Source: an uncultured Dorea sp.
GTDB taxonomy: Bacteria > Bacillota > Clostridia > Lachnospirales > Lachnospiraceae
DNA: 19,236 nucleotides
Assembly: GCA_948844705.1 (NCBI GenBank)
Contig: CAQNVT010000193.1
Span: 1 to 19,236 of the forward strand
Direction of reading: 5' to 3'
Positions within the stretch are counted from its first letter, which is position 1; every line of letters begins with the position of its first letter. Of this stretch, positions 1 to 7,332 are shown piece after piece. The translations under genes were made by a program, and so were the position numbers. Below the pieces are notes generated by a model that searched no databases, was not told the origin of the DNA, and worked only from the letters and a program-made list of their open reading frames with translations.

Positions 1-1650
1 GGTTTAGGTTCAGGTGGAGCTGGTGGTGGAAGTAATACATCAGAGTGGATGATTAGACCAGAAGCACAAGGCAAGAAATTTTCCATGCTTTATCTGAATG
101 ATGCGGTAGAGCTGATCTATAAGGTGATCGAGAGCGAGGATACAGAGTATCCATGCTATCATATTTCTTCTATGGAAGCGATCGATGAGGTGCAGCTTGC
201 GGAAATAGTAAGGGAGAAGATGGGAGGAGACATTACGGTTACGGATCATTCTGCGGGAGAGACCCGGCGCCGTATCCTGGACGGACGCCGGTATCAGGCA
301 GAATTCGGCCAGAAGATATTTACCCACTATGAAGAGGGCGTGGAAAAGACCGTTCAATTTATGAAAAAGCACAGCGACACCTTCCTCAGGGAGGAGGAGA
401 CGGCCGGGGGCTTTAGAGGAAAGGTATGGCATAATGCCAAAATACTCTTTAAGAGCCTTGTTCCGTTTATCGAGAGCCTTGTCTGTTTCGGGCTGTTTTT
501 CATGCTGAATGACCGGACGGTAGGAAGCCAGTATTTTAACAAGCTTGATTTTTATCTTCTGTATGTGTTGTTGTTTTCCATCGTACACGGACAGCAGCAG
601 GCGATTTTTTCGGCTCTTCTGGCAGTGATCGGATACTGTTTCCAGCAGTCGTATATCCGAAGCGGCTATGAGGTGCTGCTGGATTATAATACATATGTGT
701 GGATGGCGCAGCTGTTTATCGTAGGTATGGCAGTGGGCTATATGCGGGATCATCTCCGTCATATTACGGAGGATCATGAGGATGAGGTGCGCCGGCTCTA
801 TGAGAAAATAGAGGGCATTGCCGAGATTAATGACAGTAACGTCCGGATGAAGCAGAATTTTGAGGCACAGCTGGTCAACCAGAAGGACAGTCTCGGGAAA
901 ATATATGAGATCACCTCCGAGCTGGACCAGTACGGCGAGGAGGAGGTGCTGTTCTACGCGGCACGTGTGATCGCGGAGCTGATGAACACCCGGGACGTAG
1001 CTGTGTATCTTGTGGTAAATGACGACTATGCAAGACTTTACTCCGCCACATCAGGAGACGCGAGGAAGCTTGGCGGCTCGATCAGGTATACTGCCATGGA
1101 TGAGATGTACGGTGAGCTTAAGGAAGGCCGGGTATATATCAATAAGACGATGGATGATGATCTTCCGGTGCTGGCGAGCGCGGTATATTCCGAGGGCAGG
1201 ATACAGCTTATCATGATGCTCTGGGGAATCCCGTGGCAGAGGATGACGCTGGCAGAGACAAACCGCCTGACGATCATAGGGACATTGATACAGAATGCAT
1301 CTGTCCGCGCCAGCCGCTATCTGGAGAGCTTAAGGAACCGGCGTTATGTGGAGGGTACTAATGTGCTGAATGAGGAGGCGTTTACCAGACTGGTAACCGC
1401 ATTCTTCAGGGCAAGAAATCAGGGGCTTACGGAATGTGCGCTTTTGGAGATACAGACCGGAAATCAGAGATACGAGCAGGCAGCGGCAGCATTAAACGGC
1501 TGTATCAGACAGACGGATTATTTCGGCGTCCTGGAAAACGGGAAGCTGTATGCATTGCTTTCCAATACAAACGAGGAGAATGCGGAAGGTGTTGTAGACC
1601 GGTTCCGGCTTGCCGGCTATGAAGGTCTGGTAAAGGAGGCGGAGGTATGA
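1..1650 (+). CDS. pelD: PelD-like c-di-GMP receptor with N-terminal sugar-epimerase remnant (5' partial)
   Basis: The frame is open from base 1, and the first ATG (49) has no well-placed ribosome binding site, so the true start lies upstream. Numbering from ATG 49: residues about 10-112 resemble the C-terminal part of an NAD-dependent SDR sugar epimerase (GKKFSMLYLNDAVELIY, then YHIS and a final EEGVEKTVQF helix). Four hydrophobic segments follow (about 137-153, 166-180, 185-198, 215-232), then a charged coiled-coil (about 235-285), a GAF-like domain (about 285-420) and a degenerate GGDEF domain. The GGDEF signature is replaced by ENGKL (496-500), but RQTD (487-490) keeps the RxxD inhibitory site through which PelD receptors bind cyclic di-GMP. 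This TM-GAF-degenerate GGDEF layout, followed by PelE, is diagnostic of PelD. The predicted role is an inner-membrane receptor that switches on Pel polymer synthesis. The epimerase part would supply an epimerised UDP-sugar, but its NAD-binding half lies outside the window. Residues encoded before base ~55 (glycine-rich) do not look like an epimerase. Confidence 0.88.
   Translation, partial: GLGSGGAGGGSNTSEWMIRPEAQGKKFSMLYLNDAVELIYKVIESEDTEYPCYHISSMEAIDEVQLAEIVREKMGGDITVTDHSAGETRRRILDGRRYQAEFGQKIFTHYEEGVEKTVQFMKKHSDTFLREEETAGGFRGKVWHNAKILFKSLVPFIESLVCFGLFFMLNDRTVGSQYFNKLDFYLLYVLLFSIVHGQQQAIFSALLAVIGYCFQQSYIRSGYEVLLDYNTYVWMAQLFIVGMAVGYMRDHLRHITEDHEDEVRRLYEKIEGIAEINDSNVRMKQNFEAQLVNQKDSLGKIYEITSELDQYGEEEVLFYAARVIAELMNTRDVAVYLVVNDDYARLYSATSGDARKLGGSIRYTAMDEMYGELKEGRVYINKTMDDDLPVLASAVYSEGRIQLIMMLWGIPWQRMTLAETNRLTIIGTLIQNASVRASRYLESLRNRRYVEGTNVLNEEAFTRLVTAFFRARNQGLTECALLEIQTGNQRYEQAAAALNGCIRQTDYFGVLENGKLYALLSNTNEENAEGVVDRFRLAGYEGLVKEAEV
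1632..1639 (+). promoter_or_regulatory. Shine-Dalgarno for pelE
   Basis: AAAGGAGG lies 7 nt before the ATG at 1647, inside the end of pelD. The start overlaps the pelD stop as ATGA, so pelE is translationally coupled to pelD. Confidence 0.8.
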
Positions 1651-2603
1651 CACTGACAAGAGAAGAAATTATTTTTCTGATCGTGTTTGCCGTTAATCTG
1701 GTAATATCGGTTCTTTATCTGGCATACGGGATTTTTCTTTCTGCGTCCGTAAGAGCCAGAAAAAGAAAGGGGGAGGATGAGGTACTCCGTGATAACAGGA
1801 GGACCTACCTGATCCGTTTTCTTGTGATGGTCATGTGTCCGGTGATCGGTCCTTTGTTTTTTCTTACGGCACAGATTCTTTATCTTACGGTCTTCCGGTT
1901 CGGAGTGAATCTGGATGATGTTACCTTCAGCAAGGACCGTGTTGATACGCAGGTGAAGGCCGACGAGGAGCAGGAGCGCAATATTATCCCGGTGGAGGAA
2001 GCGCTTATTATAAATGATAAAAAGAGTCTTCGTACAGCGATGATGAGTATCATCAGAGGAGAGACGGAAGGCTCTCTTGCGTCCATTGCCATGGCGCTTG
2101 ATTCCGATGATTCGGAGACGGCGCATTATGCTGCTTCGGTGCTGAGCGATAAGCTAAACGGATTTCGTATGAATGTCAGGAAGCTGTACTCGCAGATCCA
2201 TGAGGAGCCGGAGCAGACGGGCATTGAGGAGCAGCTGATCGATTATATGAATGAGTTTTTGGGGCAGCAGATATTTACGCAGCTTGAGCAGAACGGGTTT
2301 GTCCGGATGATGGCGGAGGTTGCGGAGAATCTGTATGAGAAGGACGCGTCAAGGCTTAATGCCGGACATTACGAGGGCGTGTGCCTGCGGCTTCTGGAGA
2401 TTGCGGATTTCGAGGAGGCAGAAAAGTGGTGCACCCGCCTGGCAGAGCAGTATCCGCAGGAGCTTAGCGCCTATACCTGCAGACTAAAATTATACTTTAT
2501 GACAAGAAACAGGACGGCATTTTTCCAAACTCTGGATAATTTGAAGAAGACAGAAGTAGTTATTGATAACGAAACTCTGGAAATGATCCGTATTTTCAGC
2601 TGA
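1647..2603 (+). CDS. pelE: PelE-like membrane protein of the Pel synthesis complex
   Basis: This 318-residue protein has two N-terminal membrane segments (about 7-31 and 54-80) and a long cytoplasmic helical part. The stretch IIPVEEALIINDKKSLR (about 113-129), followed by a run of small helices (SLASIAMALDSDDSETAHYAASVL), resembles the conserved core of PelE. The rest looks like TPR/helical-repeat scaffold, for example EGVCLRLLEIADFEEAEKWC. PelE is known to partner PelD and PelG in the cytoplasmic-membrane complex that polymerises and exports Pel. The gene overlaps pelD by 4 bp and precedes the DUF2194 gene by 13 bp, which matches the order of Gram-positive pel clusters. No catalytic motif is visible, so a scaffolding role is inferred. 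The family call rests on both sequence pattern and position. Confidence 0.82.
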   Translation: MTLTREEIIFLIVFAVNLVISVLYLAYGIFLSASVRARKRKGEDEVLRDNRRTYLIRFLVMVMCPVIGPLFFLTAQILYLTVFRFGVNLDDVTFSKDRVDTQVKADEEQERNIIPVEEALIINDKKSLRTAMMSIIRGETEGSLASIAMALDSDDSETAHYAASVLSDKLNGFRMNVRKLYSQIHEEPEQTGIEEQLIDYMNEFLGQQIFTQLEQNGFVRMMAEVAENLYEKDASRLNAGHYEGVCLRLLEIADFEEAEKWCTRLAEQYPQELSAYTCRLKLYFMTRNRTAFFQTLDNLKKTEVVIDNETLEMIRIFS

Positions 2604-2616
2604 GGAGAGAAAGAAA

Positions 2617-4422
2617 ATGGTATCACGCAGGAATTATTTTGCAATTACAGTGGTAATGTTTATCGTATTTTTCCTGTTTCAGTTTACAAATGTTGTGTTG
2701 GAAGGCTGGAACGGTTATGAGAAGAATTCTTATGTCCGGAATAAGGGGGAGCTTGCCGGAAGGGAAAGCGCCTACGAAGCAGAGGCAGAGAATGGGAAGG
2801 ATACTTTTGCGGATGTAAGGAAGCGGCTTGTCTATATCGGAGATGCAGACGATGCGGCAGGCGGGGTTATAAAGAACTGGGTAAATTATACAAAACGGGG
2901 AATGGATACCTACGGTACCGTACAGGAATATGAAAAGGCAGGAAAAGATACGGCTCCGGAGATCATGGTAATAGATGCGGAGCACATAGACTGGGAAGAG
3001 AAGGACATATGTGACCGTCTGGCGAGCTATACGGATCAGGGAATCAATCTGATCTTCAGTAAGCTTCCCGGGGTGTCAGTGATAAAGGAGAATAAGGAGT
3101 TAAGAGATTTTCTCGGTATTGAGGAGGTCAGGGAGGATAAGACGACGGTAGAGGGACTCCATCTGTATGACGGGTTTCTGCTGGGCGGCGAAGCCTTTTA
3201 TGTGACGGGGGACGAAGAAGAGAATCAGGAAAAGCAGGATATGGAGCTTACATTCCCCTGGTATACACTTTCAAAGGATACGAAGGTGTATCTGCAGGGG
3301 ATGCCGAAGGAAGAGATGGATGCCGGGGATTATCCGGCGGTCATCTGGCAGAGGAGACTTGAAAAAGCCCGTGTGTTTGCCGTAAACGGCGGATATATGG
3401 AAGAAGCCGAAGGGCTGGGTATCTTATCTGCAATGTCGTCCGAGATGAGGGACTATGAGATCTATCCGATCGTAAATGCGCAGAATATGATCGTTATTAA
3501 TTATCCGGGAACGGCTTCGGAAAATGAAGAGGGCATGGAGGAACGGTACGGCCAGTCCATGCCGGAGGTATTCCGGAATATTGCGTGGCCGTCCGTAGTA
3601 TCGGTCTACCGGAGAAATACGCTTGGTCTTACCTGTATGATGACTCCGCAGTATGACTACGAGGAGGACGATTTTCCAAGTAAGACAGAGCTGGAATTCT
3701 ATATGAAGCGTCTGAAGGAGCAGAGTGCAGAGGCCGGTCTTTCCGGGGAAAGTATCTCTGATACGCCGATCGGACAGAAATTAGACGAGGATGAGCGGTT
3801 TATGGAGGAGGCTCTTCCGGAGTATAAATTTACATCCTTCTATGCGGGGAAGCTTACGGAATCAGAGCTTGATTCCGCGCTTCATGATGATATGCTTAAG
3901 TCCATACGGACGGTTGCCGCGGATTATGACGGAGACAGTGAGGTTATAGGCTATCAGTCGGACTATGTTACAAAGCAGAGCATTCTTTCCGACGGCGTAA
4001 GGCATACATACCGGGAGGATTTCCGGGTGAGATGCATAGAGACGGCTCTTGGATATACCAGTGTGGGAATGGACATGAGCCGCGCGGCATATCCGGAGAC
4101 AGAGCAGGATGAGGTGGATAAGCTTGTCTCTGAATTCGGTGCAAATGTGGGATCCTGCTGGAAAAATTTTAATACGCTTGACGGGACGACGCTGTCGGAG
4201 GGAGACCGGAGGATCCGTAATTTCCTTGCACTGGATTACGGGGAAAGCAGAGAACGAAATACAATACGGCTTGAGCTTGAGGATGCGGTGACACCGGCAT
4301 GGTTTATCCTGAGAACGGATGAAGAGACGGTAAGCCGCGTAAAGGGCGGAAGCTTCAGTATGCTGGAGGAAGGCGTTTATCTTATTGAAGCAGAGGATAC
4401 AGAGGTAATGATTGAGCTTTAG
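2617..4422 (+). CDS. DUF2194 family membrane-anchored protein in the PelA position
   Basis: This 601-residue protein has a single N-terminal membrane anchor (about 7-25) and otherwise looks extracytoplasmic. Residues about 66-270 form an alternating strand/helix region (RLVYIGDADDAAGG, PEIMVIDAEHID, GINLIFSKLPG) like a Rossmann or GATase-like fold. The C-terminal part (about 325-600) carries the DUF2194-type stretch GLTCMMTPQYDYEEDDFPSK with an acidic cluster (D347, D351, D352), followed by a deacetylase-like segment. In Gram-positive pel operons a DUF2194 or PelA-like protein occupies exactly this slot between PelE and PelF. A surface carbohydrate-modifying role, possibly deacetylation or hydrolysis of Pel, is inferred from that position. 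I cannot identify a complete NodB-type metal triad, so catalytic activity is uncertain. The 22-bp gap to pelF is the largest in the window. Confidence 0.75.
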   Translation: MVSRRNYFAITVVMFIVFFLFQFTNVVLEGWNGYEKNSYVRNKGELAGRESAYEAEAENGKDTFADVRKRLVYIGDADDAAGGVIKNWVNYTKRGMDTYGTVQEYEKAGKDTAPEIMVIDAEHIDWEEKDICDRLASYTDQGINLIFSKLPGVSVIKENKELRDFLGIEEVREDKTTVEGLHLYDGFLLGGEAFYVTGDEEENQEKQDMELTFPWYTLSKDTKVYLQGMPKEEMDAGDYPAVIWQRRLEKARVFAVNGGYMEEAEGLGILSAMSSEMRDYEIYPIVNAQNMIVINYPGTASENEEGMEERYGQSMPEVFRNIAWPSVVSVYRRNTLGLTCMMTPQYDYEEDDFPSKTELEFYMKRLKEQSAEAGLSGESISDTPIGQKLDEDERFMEEALPEYKFTSFYAGKLTESELDSALHDDMLKSIRTVAADYDGDSEVIGYQSDYVTKQSILSDGVRHTYREDFRVRCIETALGYTSVGMDMSRAAYPETEQDEVDKLVSEFGANVGSCWKNFNTLDGTTLSEGDRRIRNFLALDYGESRERNTIRLELEDAVTPAWFILRTDEETVSRVKGGSFSMLEEGVYLIEAEDTEVMIEL

Positions 4423-4433
4423 GCTTTGGAAGG

Positions 4434-4439
4434 GAAGGA
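4434..4439 (+). promoter_or_regulatory. Shine-Dalgarno fixing the pelF start
   Basis: GAAGGA sits 5 nt before the ATG at 4445. This supports the start that yields MRICIIAEG rather than an upstream in-frame alternative at 4412 that would overlap the previous gene. Confidence 0.7.
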
Positions 4440-4444
4440 ACAAG

Positions 4445-5863
4445 ATGAGAATTTGCATAATAGCAGAAGGGTGCTATCCATATGTGGTAGGCGGAGTATC
4501 CGAATGGATACACAGCCTGATCTGCTCCTGTCCGGAGCAGGAGTTTATTATTCAGACTATTGTGGCGGACCGTTCCCTGCGGGGGAAATATGCGTATGAG
4601 CTTCCGGAAAATGTGCGGGAGGTGCATGAATTATATCTGAATGATTCTGACTGGAGCAAAAGGAGAAGCCGGAAAAGAGCGAAGATGAACAGAGAGGAAC
4701 ATCAGGCTCTGGTGAGCCTGATGTTCGGAGAGCAGGTAAAATGGGAGGCGCTGTTTGATTATTTTCAGAAGAAGAGCATATCTCTTAATGACATACTGAT
4801 GGGCGAGGATTTTATGCATGCTGTTACGGAATATTATCAGCTCCGTTATAATCAGACCGTATTTGTCGATTTCTTGTGGATGATGCGTTCGATCTATCTG
4901 CCATTGTTTGTTGCTCTTAAGACGGAGCTTCCGAAAGCGGATATATACCACTGCACATGTACCGGCTATGCGGGAGTTCTGGGAAGCATGGCAAAATATC
5001 TGTATGGAGGCCGCCTTCTTATCTCCGAGCATGGCGTGTACACACGCGAGCGGGAGGAGGAGCTTATCAAGGCAAAATGGGTACAGGGAATCTACAAAAA
5101 TATATGGATCGAGCAGTTTGGAAAGATGTCGACGCTTGCGTACGGAAGGGCCGATATGGTTACCAGCCTGTACGAGCATGCGAGAGAGCTTCAGACGGAG
5201 CTTGGGTGTCCGGCCGGGAAGACCAGGATCATATCGAACGGTATACGTGTGGAGAAATTTCAGGATATACCGGGACGTACCGAGGAAGATGAAGGAAGGA
5301 TCAACATCGGCGCAGTACTCCGTGTTACGCCGATCAAGGATATCATGACGCTGATCCAGGCATTTGGATTCGCCAGGGAGAAAAATCCGGCGCTTAAGCT
5401 CTGGATCATGGGCTCCTGGGAGGAAGAGGAGGAATATGCGAAGGATTGCTTTGAGCTGGTTCACATCATGGGGATATCAGATGTAGAATTTACCGGAAGA
5501 GTGGATGTAACGGAATATTATGGGAGGATGGATATGACGATCCTTACCAGCATCAGCGAGGGACAGCCGCTTACGATCCTTGAGAGCTTTGCGGCGCACA
5601 GGCCCGTGATTGCTACGGATGTGGGAAACTGCCGGGGTCTGATACTTGGAGAAAATGACGATTACGGTGCGGCAGGTATCGTTACACGCATCATGCATGT
5701 GGAGGAGATCGCCGGTGCGATGCTTAAGCTCTCGGGGGATGAAAAGCTGCGTCTTCAGATGGGTGAAAACGGATACCGGAGAGTGACATCCGGCTATCAG
5801 TTTGTACATATGCAGGAGGCATACCAGAAGGTTTATAACGAGTTGGGAGAGGAGGCAGAATAA
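4445..5863 (+). CDS. pelF: PelF, GT4 family Pel glycosyltransferase
   Basis: This 472-residue soluble GT-B enzyme begins MRICIIAEGCYPYVVGGVSE. The EGxYPYVxGGVSxW signature (E8-W21) is characteristic of PelF. The C-terminal GT4 nucleotide-sugar site has the E-x7-E motif SEGQPLTILESFA (E372 and E380), preceded by the acceptor/donor loop INIGAVLRVTPIKDI. PelF is the cytoplasmic UDP-sugar-dependent transferase that builds the Pel chain for export through PelG. Its length matches the family. The ATG at 4445 is chosen for its ribosome binding site and because the Rossmann strand starts at once. The stop shares one base with the pelG start (TAATG), so the two are probably translationally coupled. 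Confidence 0.93.
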   Translation: MRICIIAEGCYPYVVGGVSEWIHSLICSCPEQEFIIQTIVADRSLRGKYAYELPENVREVHELYLNDSDWSKRRSRKRAKMNREEHQALVSLMFGEQVKWEALFDYFQKKSISLNDILMGEDFMHAVTEYYQLRYNQTVFVDFLWMMRSIYLPLFVALKTELPKADIYHCTCTGYAGVLGSMAKYLYGGRLLISEHGVYTREREEELIKAKWVQGIYKNIWIEQFGKMSTLAYGRADMVTSLYEHARELQTELGCPAGKTRIISNGIRVEKFQDIPGRTEEDEGRINIGAVLRVTPIKDIMTLIQAFGFAREKNPALKLWIMGSWEEEEEYAKDCFELVHIMGISDVEFTGRVDVTEYYGRMDMTILTSISEGQPLTILESFAAHRPVIATDVGNCRGLILGENDDYGAAGIVTRIMHVEEIAGAMLKLSGDEKLRLQMGENGYRRVTSGYQFVHMQEAYQKVYNELGEEAE

Positions 5864-7329
5864 TGGCAGGCGTAGGCGTTAAATTAAATCGTTTCTTTGA
5901 GAAAAAATCCATAGCGGCAGATATTGCCGGCTTTACCTATAGTATTGTTATTACGATAGCTCCTGTCCTTATGGTCATCATTGGGATCCTTCTTATGGGA
6001 AGGGCGCTGGGACTTGGAGGGGTGCCTTATCTTGAAAAGGAGCTGTTTTCCTGTACGATACTGTACGTTTTTATCTTTGCGCTTCTGGTAGTTTCGCCGT
6101 TTAATGCGGTGCTGTCCAAATATATGCAGGATGCGATCTACGAGGAGAGGTATCAGGATATCCTTCCCTGCTATTATCTGGGACTTCTGATCACGATGAT
6201 ACCGGGATGTCTTCTGGGGATTCCGTTTTGCCTGTGGGAGCATTTTGTGGGCGGAGTAGGCGTCTTTTATGTATTTGTAAGTTTTTGTACCTATCTCTCT
6301 ATGATACTGGTGTTTTATTCCATGATCTATCTCTCCATCTGTAAGGATTATGAGAAGATCTCCATTTTCTTTCTGATCGGAATGGCGGCGGCCTTCGGGC
6401 TTGCATGGCTTCTTCGGTTCCGGTTCAAGTGGGAGGTTCCGGAGAGCATGCTCTTTTCTCTCATGACGGGCTTCTTTTTGATCGCGGTGCTGGAATTTAC
6501 GGCCATAAAGAGATATTTTGTAAAAAACAGTAACAGGTATATGCCTGTGCTCCGGTATTTCAGGAAATGGTGGCATCTGGTAGTTACGAATTTCTTTTAT
6601 ACCTTTGGCCTGTATATACATAATTTTGTGTTCTGGACAGATGATACGAGAAGGATCGTTGCAGACACCTTCGTGTTTAACCAGTCCTATGATATGGCAA
6701 CGTGTCTTGCCATGTTTACGAATATATCGGCGACCGTTATCTTCGTTACGCATATGGAAATGCATTTCCGCGGGAAATATAAGCTTTATTCGGAGGCGGT
6801 CATCGGAGGAAAGAAGATCGATATCGAGAATACAAAAAGCAGAATGTTCCGTCAGCTTGGAAACGAGCTGATGAATCTTGTCCGTGTGCAGTTTATCATA
6901 TCGGTCGTGATCTACCTGCTCTGTGTCGTGTTCCTGCCGCAGTACGGGTTTGCGGGAATGGTAATGCGGATGTATCCGTGTCTGGCAGCAGGATATTTTA
7001 TTCTGTTTCTGATGTATGCGGCGCTTTTGTTTTTATATTATTTTAATGACCTTCCGGGAGCGATACTGACGGTTTTAAGCTTCTTTGTGGTTACGCTTTC
7101 AGGCAGCATAGCCGTTATGGATATGGCAGAGATCTGGCACGGTATGGGTCTTGTGATCGGCTCCTTCGTAGGATGGAGCGTGGCATATGCGAGGCTTCGC
7201 TGGATTGAAAGGAATCTGGATACTCATGTTTTCTGTCAGGGCTTCATGGTGAAGCAGGCGAAGGGTCCGAAGCCGTCCGGCCTGGTCTATAAAAGAGCAG
7301 ACGAAAATAAAGAAGAGGAAATAGGATAG
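5863..7329 (+). CDS. pelG: PelG, polytopic Pel synthesis/export protein
   Basis: This 488-residue integral membrane protein has about 12 hydrophobic segments and the PelG-type start MAGVGVKLNRFFEKKSIAAD, followed by a first helix around 20-47. PelG is a MATE/MOP-like transporter family member that forms the inner-membrane complex with PelD and PelE and is thought to carry the nascent polysaccharide across the membrane. The cytoplasmic loop around 300-345 (MEMHFRGKYKLYSEAVIGGK, then a charged helix) is typical of the family. It starts at the last base of the pelF stop codon and ends 3 bp before the next gene. A strongly charged C-terminal tail (YKRADENKEEEIG) is cytoplasmic. It is the only flippase-like protein visible in the window. 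Confidence 0.92.
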   Translation: MAGVGVKLNRFFEKKSIAADIAGFTYSIVITIAPVLMVIIGILLMGRALGLGGVPYLEKELFSCTILYVFIFALLVVSPFNAVLSKYMQDAIYEERYQDILPCYYLGLLITMIPGCLLGIPFCLWEHFVGGVGVFYVFVSFCTYLSMILVFYSMIYLSICKDYEKISIFFLIGMAAAFGLAWLLRFRFKWEVPESMLFSLMTGFFLIAVLEFTAIKRYFVKNSNRYMPVLRYFRKWWHLVVTNFFYTFGLYIHNFVFWTDDTRRIVADTFVFNQSYDMATCLAMFTNISATVIFVTHMEMHFRGKYKLYSEAVIGGKKIDIENTKSRMFRQLGNELMNLVRVQFIISVVIYLLCVVFLPQYGFAGMVMRMYPCLAAGYFILFLMYAALLFLYYFNDLPGAILTVLSFFVVTLSGSIAVMDMAEIWHGMGLVIGSFVGWSVAYARLRWIERNLDTHVFCQGFMVKQAKGPKPSGLVYKRADENKEEEIG

Positions 7330-7332
7330 GCA

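Noticed and set aside
4908..5348. Alternative + strand frames inside pelF
   Set aside because: The translation is Arg/Ser/Cys-rich and lacks motifs, while the overlapping frame encodes a clear GT4 enzyme.
4631..5464. 277-residue open frame on the minus strand
   Set aside because: It is antisense to the well-supported pelF gene, with no family resemblance and no ribosome binding site consistent with expression.
5884..6765. 293-residue open frame on the minus strand
   Set aside because: It lies wholly antisense to pelG, is basic and low-complexity (many Lys/Arg/His), and has no recognisable domain; it mirrors the codon pattern of a membrane protein gene.
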